DNA of 5,341 bases from contig CADBNX010000288.1 in the NCBI GenBank assembly GCA_902796115.1, positions 1 through 5,341 on the forward strand. Reading direction: 5' to 3'. The position numbers and the translations under genes are program-made. Source of the DNA: an uncultured Eubacteriales bacterium. GTDB lineage: Bacteria > Bacillota > Clostridia > Christensenellales > Aristaeellaceae. Below are positions 1-4,924 of the stretch, in pieces (within the stretch, counting starts at the first letter, position 1; each line of letters starts with the position of its first letter). Under the pieces are notes generated by a model. The model did no database searches. It was given only the letters and a program-made list of their open reading frames with translations, and had not been told where the DNA came from.

Positions 1-228
1 AGCCCCTGGTTCAAGGCCTGGCGCATCATCGAGGTGCTGCCTTTCGGCGCGGCGGCCTTCAGGCAGGTAAAACAGCGCTGGCCCCGGACGGAAGTCACCG
101 CCCGCAACCTCCCGCTGGGCAGCGCCGAATTGCAAAAGAAAATGGGCGTCTCCCCGGGGGGAGACACCCATATCTTCGCCTGCCGCCTCGCGGACGGCAG
201 CGCCGCACTCATCATCACGGAACGATGA
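1..228 (+). CDS. C-terminal end of a SAM-dependent methyltransferase with THUMP-like domain (5' partial)
   Basis: The gene enters from the left edge in frame 1 and ends at TGA 226-228, leaving 75 residues. An internal GTG at position 34 could be taken as a start, but the frame is open to the edge and the upstream residues (SPWFKAWRII) fit the family, so this is a fragment rather than a small gene. The pattern PWFKAWRIIEVLPF, then a basic stretch, then ELQKKMGV, then GGDTHIFAC and a final ALIIT strand resembles the C-terminal THUMP-like domain found after the class I methyltransferase fold in Bacteroidetes proteins. The Rossmann domain that binds SAM lies outside the window, so the substrate (probably nucleic acid) cannot be judged. 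Its last 14 bp overlap the convergent peptidase gene, and a hairpin terminator for that gene lies inside codons 45-57. The family assignment is from memory of the domain pattern. Confidence 0.72.
   Translation, partial: SPWFKAWRIIEVLPFGAAAFRQVKQRWPRTEVTARNLPLGSAELQKKMGVSPGGDTHIFACRLADGSAALIITER
134..171 (-). terminator. Intrinsic terminator of the M64 lipoprotein gene, embedded in the methyltransferase CDS
   Basis: Reading the minus strand, ATGGGTGTCTCCCC (171-158) is followed by two bases and then GGGGAGACGCCCAT (155-142). That is a 14-bp stem with one G-U wobble and a tiny loop. TTTCTTTT (141-134) follows directly. The hairpin begins 43 nt after the peptidase stop codon. On the plus strand the wobble becomes a C-A mismatch and there is no downstream T-tract, so the signal is polarised for the minus strand. 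The U-tract is the complement of the Lys-Lys codons of the methyltransferase. Confidence 0.75.
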
Positions 229-3200
229 CCGGCGGAGTGCCCGACTCACGGCCCGAAGGCATCCGGACCGGAGGCCGGACCGCGGTTTGCTTCTTGCCGC
301 GGTTCACCGCATCATAGTTCAGGAAGCCCTCGAACGTGCACTCCTCGCCGCTCAGTTTCATGATACGCTGGTAAATGGCCCAACGGGAAGGAGCATTGAA
401 GAACTCATAATTGTCCCGCATCATGCTGTTCTCAGAAGGACGCCAGGCGCCCTTCGAATACAAGGCGGCACCTTCCAGGACACCGACTTCGTCCTTATAA
501 CGGGAATCACTCAGGAACGCACTCCAGCGGATCTTTTTCGGATCCTGGGTGAAATCCACGTTCGCAAACCAGCCATATTTCTGATAAGGGATGGTATACT
601 GATCGATATGGTCCTGTGAAGGAGTCTGATTATGCTCCGAGTATTCATCGGCAAGGAATCCGAATCCGTGACCGCCGGACTCATGTCTCAACGTTATGCC
701 GAACACCCCGGGGTCGTTATTGGCACTGGAGGAGAAAGCGATGCACGACTGCGACGACTCGAACATATACGTCGTGCCGACATTCCGCTTGGTGTTGACC
801 AGCACCGAAACGAGCATATTCTCCGTGCCGGTAATTCCGGGCACCTTACTGGCATATTCGAAACACTTGTTCATGTCACCGCTGACATCCGTACCCCCGT
901 TGAACCTGGAGCCAAGGGCCGTCGTATATCCTTCACCGACCCGTCCGTTCTTGGAGACGACCTTCACGGCGTACACGTTGAATCGGTTCCGGTATGACTT
1001 GTACGGCTCAATGGCGAAGAACTCTTCCATCGCCTGCTTCATCACGGTCTCATAGAGGCCGCCATTACCCATATCCTTATCGGTGTAGGCATCACCCAGG
1101 AACACGATGTTGATACCTTTGCCCTTCGTCGCTTTCTGCAGGGTCAGCACTTCACCGTCCTTGGAGTAATCTTTGGAAGCGTAACTGTCAGGAATCTCAG
1201 CAGGGCCCAGCAAACTTTCAAGGAAAGGAATCAGGTCCATGCTGGCGCTGTAGTCCCCTTCATTTGTGCCATACCTCTTACGGACGGGGTCCGGAAGATT
1301 GTACTGGGTGCTGAAAAGGACATAGCCGTTGCTGTCATATACTTCCGCGACAGGGGTCAGATGGTTGATGCGCGTATTACCGTAATACGGGCCGAAGTAA
1401 AAATTGTACCAAGCGTCGTAGCGTTTGCTATGGATGTATTGCTCTTCAAACAACCGTTCTTCTTCATTGAAACCATGGTTGTCCTGCTTTACATCTTCCG
1501 GATGCCAGACCGTGGCTATGATTTCCAAGCCATCTTTCTTATAGTTCTCATAGTAATCCTTGACAGCAGGCATCAAGATGTAAGAGTAAGGACACCAGGT
1601 AGCCCAGGACAAATAGACGGTGTATTTATTCTTCTTGACGACATCGGCAAAAGTAAATGTCTTTCCGTCAATGCTCTTGATGGTTCCAAGCGGCCAGTAG
1701 CCGGGAATATCAAGGCCCGAGATATCGAAACCATAGCCGTCTTCCTGCTGGATGAAACACGCCAGGCGATATGCGAGTTTCTCTCCCTTCACATTCAGGA
1801 ATGAATCCGGGATTTTCCCCGAAAGGTGGTTACGTTCCAAATTGAAGCCCTGAATATCGGCGAGTTTCGCCCAGGATGCCGGAATCGGACCTTCGAGATG
1901 GGTATAGCTGATCAAGAAAGCCTCAAGTTTATCTGAGTTTCCCAGACTCTCCGGCAACGGGCCCGTCATCTTGAGATTGTAATAGATGAAAACCGAGTCC
2001 AGATCCTTCATTCCGCCAAAAACGTCCGGCAGGCTGGACAAGGATGTGTTATATAAAGAAATAGATCTGAGATTGACCAGCTTGGCAAAAGAATTCGGGA
2101 GGGTTCCCGTCACTCCGGGTTCTGAATTGACCCAGATACCTACGAGAGAGGTCAAATCACCGAAACAATCGGGAAATTCTCCCTGTAATCCGAATCCATC
2201 GAAATACAGGTTCAGTTCGTGGCTTTCAACATTATAATCGACACCATCCCAACTATCCAAAGCCGCGTCCGTCCCCCAGCCATTCTTCTTCTTCCAGTTC
2301 GGCCCACCCATCGTATTGTAGATTTTCATCAGGGCGTTGCGGATATTCTTTTCAATACTGCTCACCGTAACGGTACACGTGGCGGACTTTTCACCCGCTT
2401 TCGCCGTAATTTTGGCCGTTCCTTCGGCCACGGCAGTCACCGTGCCATCCGAGCTCACCGTTGCGACTTTTTCGTCGCTGCTGCTCCACGCCACGTTCTT
2501 GTCCGACGCGTTGTCCGGCTTCACCGTCGCCGTCAGCGTCGCCGTCTCTCCAGGCTGCAGGCTCAGGTTGCTCTTGTCCAGCGTCACGCCCGTCACCGCC
2601 ACGCGGCCGTCCTGCTTGACCGTGACCGATATCGACAGCGAACCGTTCTTCTGCTGGATCGTCACCTTCCCCTCGCGGGATTCGTACGTCGCGTTCCCGG
2701 CCACCCTCAGGACCACCGTCGAACTGCTCAGGCCCTTCGTATTCACGTACTGGATCCAATCCACGCCGCTCTTGACCTCGAACGCCACGTTCGCTTCCAC
2801 CTTCACGTCGATTTCGCCGCCACCGTACGGCATGCCGTAAGTGGCTTTGCTCACCTGCAAGGCATCCTTCTGCGCCTGCTTCACGCTGATCACCTGCTCC
2901 GCTTCGCCGCCCGACTGGGGCTTGACCGTGATCGTCGCGCTGCGCGGATCATAACTCGTGTTTTCTTCCACGCTGAAAACCAGCGTCTTGCTCGTCAGCG
3001 CCTTCGTGCCCGTCTGCTTGATCCAGCTGGCTGACACCGACACCGTGTAATCCACGTTCGACTGCACCGTCACCTCGACCGTACGTGCGTCGCTGGCGAT
3101 CTCGAACGACTTCGTCGGTATCACCACGCCCAGGTTCGCCGGCTGGCGTACCGTAATGCTCTGGGACAGGCCCTCCGCCCGGATCGTCACCGTCGCGGTG

Positions 3201-3469
3201 CGGTCTTCGTAGGTCGTGTTGGGGCTGGCCGTGACCGTGACCGTCACAGGGCCGTCCGACGCCGTCCCCGAAGACGGCGAGACGCTCACCCATGAATCGG
3301 ATGTACTGGCCGTCCAGTCGCGGTTCACCGTAAAGCTTGCTGAGCTGCTGCCACCGCCCGCGCTCAGTTCCAGGGATGCCGGCCCGGACAGGCTGAGGGA
3401 CGGCTCTTTTTTGCAGCCGGACAGGACAAGCGCTGCAAGGCAAAGGATAAAAGCGAAGAAACGTCTCAT
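215..3469 (-). CDS. BACON/Big_2/LRR/thioredoxin-like/M64 metallopeptidase lipoprotein
   Basis: This encodes a 1084-residue predicted lipoprotein. The N-terminus is MRRFFAF plus a hydrophobic stretch ending in the lipobox LSGC (Cys19), so it should be lipid-anchored. The residues after Cys19 (KKEP) are only weakly acidic, so surface export is uncertain. Domains in order: three BACON-type beta-sandwiches (about 23-112, 118-203, 204-291); a Big_2 Ig-like domain (292-371); an LRR N-cap with GGPNW and six LRRs of 24-25 residues with LxGxIP motifs (375-562); a thioredoxin/TlpA-like domain (591-757) with WCPYS at Cys626 and a candidate cis-Pro706; and an M64 peptidase domain (772-1052) with HESGGHGFGFLADEY, predicted zinc ligands His929, His934 and Asp941 with catalytic Glu930, and a later SMMRD Met-turn candidate. 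A Pro-rich tail follows. The M64 family includes IgA-cleaving enzymes. A protein or mucin target is inferred. The frame is open up to an ATG at 3506-3508, and another ATG lies at 3473-3475. I chose 3469 because it gives a normal 18-residue signal peptide and lies downstream of the likely promoter. No frameshift is visible. Confidence 0.9.
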   Translation of the reverse strand: MRRFFAFILCLAALVLSGCKKEPSLSLSGPASLELSAGGGSSSASFTVNRDWTASTSDSWVSVSPSSGTASDGPVTVTVTASPNTTYEDRTATVTIRAEGLSQSITVRQPANLGVVIPTKSFEIASDARTVEVTVQSNVDYTVSVSASWIKQTGTKALTSKTLVFSVEENTSYDPRSATITVKPQSGGEAEQVISVKQAQKDALQVSKATYGMPYGGGEIDVKVEANVAFEVKSGVDWIQYVNTKGLSSSTVVLRVAGNATYESREGKVTIQQKNGSLSISVTVKQDGRVAVTGVTLDKSNLSLQPGETATLTATVKPDNASDKNVAWSSSDEKVATVSSDGTVTAVAEGTAKITAKAGEKSATCTVTVSSIEKNIRNALMKIYNTMGGPNWKKKNGWGTDAALDSWDGVDYNVESHELNLYFDGFGLQGEFPDCFGDLTSLVGIWVNSEPGVTGTLPNSFAKLVNLRSISLYNTSLSSLPDVFGGMKDLDSVFIYYNLKMTGPLPESLGNSDKLEAFLISYTHLEGPIPASWAKLADIQGFNLERNHLSGKIPDSFLNVKGEKLAYRLACFIQQEDGYGFDISGLDIPGYWPLGTIKSIDGKTFTFADVVKKNKYTVYLSWATWCPYSYILMPAVKDYYENYKKDGLEIIATVWHPEDVKQDNHGFNEEERLFEEQYIHSKRYDAWYNFYFGPYYGNTRINHLTPVAEVYDSNGYVLFSTQYNLPDPVRKRYGTNEGDYSASMDLIPFLESLLGPAEIPDSYASKDYSKDGEVLTLQKATKGKGINIVFLGDAYTDKDMGNGGLYETVMKQAMEEFFAIEPYKSYRNRFNVYAVKVVSKNGRVGEGYTTALGSRFNGGTDVSGDMNKCFEYASKVPGITGTENMLVSVLVNTKRNVGTTYMFESSQSCIAFSSSANNDPGVFGITLRHESGGHGFGFLADEYSEHNQTPSQDHIDQYTIPYQKYGWFANVDFTQDPKKIRWSAFLSDSRYKDEVGVLEGAALYSKGAWRPSENSMMRDNYEFFNAPSRWAIYQRIMKLSGEECTFEGFLNYDAVNRGKKQTAVRPPVRMPSGRESGTPPVIVP

Positions 3470-3493
3470 AGTCATTTGCTTTAAAAAACCAGA

Positions 3494-3524
3494 TAAATTT
3501 AAAAACATTTAAGCAGAAATGCAA
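3494..3524 (-). promoter_or_regulatory. Candidate Bacteroidetes-type promoter for the M64 lipoprotein gene
   Basis: On the minus strand, TTGC (3524-3521) and TAAATTTA (3501-3494) are separated by 19 nt in an AT-rich stretch. This approximates the Bacteroides sigma-ABfr pattern (TTTG, then 19-21 nt, then TAnnTTTG), with the final G of the -7 box missing. If it is used, the transcript would start near 3488, downstream of the ATG at 3508. That supports a translation start at 3469 or 3475. No Shine-Dalgarno is visible, as is usual for the phylum. The match is imperfect and not proven. Confidence 0.35.
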
Positions 3525-3547
3525 TTTTTTCATCTTTTGACGGAATC

Positions 3548-3582
3548 CTGACATCCGGAAGACGCATTTATTGCTAACTTGG
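3548..3582 (+). promoter_or_regulatory. Candidate promoter for the CE1-like esterase gene
   Basis: TAACTTGG (3575-3582) matches seven of eight positions of the Bacteroidetes -7 box TAnnTTTG. The upstream element is poor: only CTGACA (3548-3553), 21 nt away, is a candidate, and it resembles a generic -35 rather than TTTG. The predicted RNA would begin near 3589 and leave a leader of about 34 nt. The box overlaps the left arm of a short inverted repeat whose right arm abuts the start codon. Confidence 0.3.
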
Positions 3583-3622
3583 ACCCGTTGAAAGACACTT
3601 TAACCCAACAACTGTTCCAAGT

Positions 3623-4867
3623 ATGAAAAGAATCCTTGTTTCCCTCTGCCTCCTCCTGGCTGCGGCGGCCCTGTCCGCGCAGGTGAAGGAGGACTTCAAG
3701 CCGGCGACGACCAACCAGCCGAACCACCGCTATCCGATGGTCAACTCCGAACGCGTGGTCCGTGCCCAGGTAAGCGCTCCCGGCGCCCACAGCGTCAAGC
3801 TGGACATCGGCGGCGTCAAGTACGAGATGACCAACGACGGCAACGGCGTCTGGACCGGCGACTCCGCCCCGCAGGACGAAGGCTTCCACTACTATCAGCT
3901 GGAGATCGACGGCGCGTCCGTGCCGGATCCGGGCAGCCTCTACTATTACGGCGCCTCCCGCTGGGGCAGCGGCATCGACGTCCCGGCCGCGGACGAAGAC
4001 TTCTACACGCTGAAGAACGTCCCGCAGGGCGAAGTCCGCGAGGTCTATTACTACTCTTCCGTGACCGGCTCGATGCGCCACTGCTACATCTACACCCCGG
4101 CCGAGTACAAGAAGAACAACGACAAGAAGTACCCGGTGCTGTACCTGCAGCACGGTGGCGGCGAGGATGAGCACGGCTGGCCGCAGCAGGGCCGGACGGG
4201 CATCATCATGGACAACCTCATCGCGGCGGGCAAGGCCGTTCCGTTCATCATCGTGATGGACAACGGCAGCGACACCTACGGCCCCAACAACCCGCGTCCG
4301 GAGCGTCCGGCGATGGGCGGTCCGCGCCCGCAGGGAGCCCCGCAGGGCGGCCAGCGTCCTCCGCAGGGCCAGCCGGGTCCCCGTCCGCAGGGAGGCCAGC
4401 GTCCGCAGGGCGGCAATCCCTTCGCCGGCATGAACTTCGCCGGCGCTTTCCAGAGCATCCTGGAGAAAGACCTGATCCCGATGGTCGAGGCCAATTACCG
4501 GGTGTACACCGACGGCGCACACCGCGCGATGGCTGGCCTGTCGATGGGCGGCATGCAGACGCACTCCATCGCCCTGGCCAACCCGAAACTCTTCTCCTGG
4601 ATCGGCATCTTCAGCGGCGGCGTATTCTCGGTGGACGAAGTGGCCCAGACCCCGGGCTTCCGCGAGAACAACAAGCTGATTTTCATCAGCTTCGGCAGCC
4701 GTGAACTCGAGAACCGCATCGGCGGGGCGGCCGACCCCAAGCCCATCACAGAGGAACTGGGCAAGACCGGCATGAACACCGTCTTCTACGTCTCGCCGGG
4801 CACCGCCCACGAGTGGCAGAGCTGGCGCCGCGCCCTCTATCAGTTCGCGCAGCGGCTGTTCAAATAG
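3623..4867 (+). CDS. Secreted carbohydrate-esterase family 1 (esterase D/feruloyl-esterase-like) protein
   Basis: This encodes 414 residues. The N-terminus (MKRILVSLCLLLAAAALSAQ) is a type I signal peptide with likely cleavage after Ala19, so the enzyme should be periplasmic or secreted. Residues about 40-130 form an early-set/Ig-like N-terminal domain typical of Bacteroidetes CE1 esterases. An alpha/beta hydrolase domain of the esterase D family (PF00756) follows, from about 137 to 412. The nucleophile is Ser307 in GLSMGG, and the catalytic His is His396 in GTAHEW. At the position of the usual Asp acid (GTND in Clostridium XynZ, from memory) this protein has GSRE, so Glu361 may serve. KYPVLYLQHGGGEDEHGW near 169-186 is the typical oxyanion-side strand and loop. 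A Pro/Gln/Gly-rich insertion occupies about 225-264. The family removes feruloyl or acetyl groups from plant polysaccharides, but the substrate here is inferred only. The gene is divergent from the M64 gene and convergent with the S9 peptidase gene, 36 bp away. Confidence 0.92.
   Translation: MKRILVSLCLLLAAAALSAQVKEDFKPATTNQPNHRYPMVNSERVVRAQVSAPGAHSVKLDIGGVKYEMTNDGNGVWTGDSAPQDEGFHYYQLEIDGASVPDPGSLYYYGASRWGSGIDVPAADEDFYTLKNVPQGEVREVYYYSSVTGSMRHCYIYTPAEYKKNNDKKYPVLYLQHGGGEDEHGWPQQGRTGIIMDNLIAAGKAVPFIIVMDNGSDTYGPNNPRPERPAMGGPRPQGAPQGGQRPPQGQPGPRPQGGQRPQGGNPFAGMNFAGAFQSILEKDLIPMVEANYRVYTDGAHRAMAGLSMGGMQTHSIALANPKLFSWIGIFSGGVFSVDEVAQTPGFRENNKLIFISFGSRELENRIGGAADPKPITEELGKTGMNTVFYVSPGTAHEWQSWRRALYQFAQRLFK
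4295..4414 (+). repeat. In-frame Pro/Gln/Gly-rich low-complexity insertion in the esterase
   Basis: About 40 codons (residues 225-264) encode degenerate copies of R-P-Q-G-G-Q and P-Q-G. At the 3' end there are two nearly identical tandem units, CGTCCGCAGGGAGGCCAG (4382-4399) and CGTCCGCAGGGCGGC (4400-4414). The segment lies between the strand ending VMDNG and the helix leading to the nucleophile elbow, a loop that is short in the xylanase-Z-type esterases I recall. The coding frame is kept, so it reads as a disordered surface loop grown by slippage or repeat duplication. Confidence 0.75.
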
Positions 4868-4888
4868 CCGGAAAAACGCACGCTTTCG

Positions 4889-4924
4889 AAATGGCTGCCG
4901 GACCTAGTCCAGCAGCCATTTTTT
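4889..4924 (+). terminator. Intrinsic terminator of the esterase gene, overlapping the end of the S9 peptidase CDS
   Basis: AAATGGCTGC (4889-4898) pairs with GCAGCCATTT (4912-4921). An inner GGAC/GTCC stem (4900-4903 with 4907-4910) and a CTA loop lie between them, with one C-A mismatch. A run of six T residues (4919-4924) completes a standard terminator 21 nt after the esterase stop. On the minus strand the mismatch becomes a G-U wobble, giving a 15-bp stem, but only TTT follows. Termination in that direction is therefore possible but weaker. The CTA loop is the TAG stop codon of the convergent gene. Confidence 0.75.

Noticed and set aside
34..228. A separate 64-residue gene starting at GTG 34
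   Set aside because: The frame is open to the left edge and the upstream residues continue the THUMP-like domain, so this is the end of a larger gene.
279..303. ACCGCGG/CCGCGGT inverted repeat as a terminator for the methyltransferase transcript
   Set aside because: The stem is only 7 bp with an 11-base loop and no following T-run on either strand. It lies in coding sequence and is not supported as a terminator.
2219..3034. Open frame of 271 codons on the plus strand opposite the BACON/Big_2 region
   Set aside because: The translation is Arg/His-rich with no domain pattern. The opposite strand encodes clear BACON and Big_2 repeats, and the frame exists only because that stretch is GC-rich.
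3221..3255. GTGACC-type tandem repeat in the first BACON domain
   Set aside because: It is explained by the alternating Val-Thr codons of a beta strand (V-T-V-T-V-T) and is not a separate DNA element.
3470..3508. ATG at 3506-3508 as the start of the M64 lipoprotein
   Set aside because: It would add 13 residues ahead of an already complete lipoprotein signal peptide and would lie upstream of the transcript start predicted from the only promoter-like boxes. The ATG at 3473-3475 remains possible.
2949..3554. Minus-strand frame of 201 codons overlapping the start of the M64 lipoprotein gene
   Set aside because: It is a shifted reading of the same DNA. The main frame carries the lipobox and well-formed BACON domains, while this one gives a Gly/Arg/Asp-rich sequence without family features.
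3530..4810. Long open frame (426 codons) antisense to the esterase
   Set aside because: It lies opposite a convincing esterase with a signal peptide and catalytic motifs. Its translation is dominated by Ala, Arg, Val, His and Asp, with no recognisable domain. It is a by-product of GC-rich codon usage.
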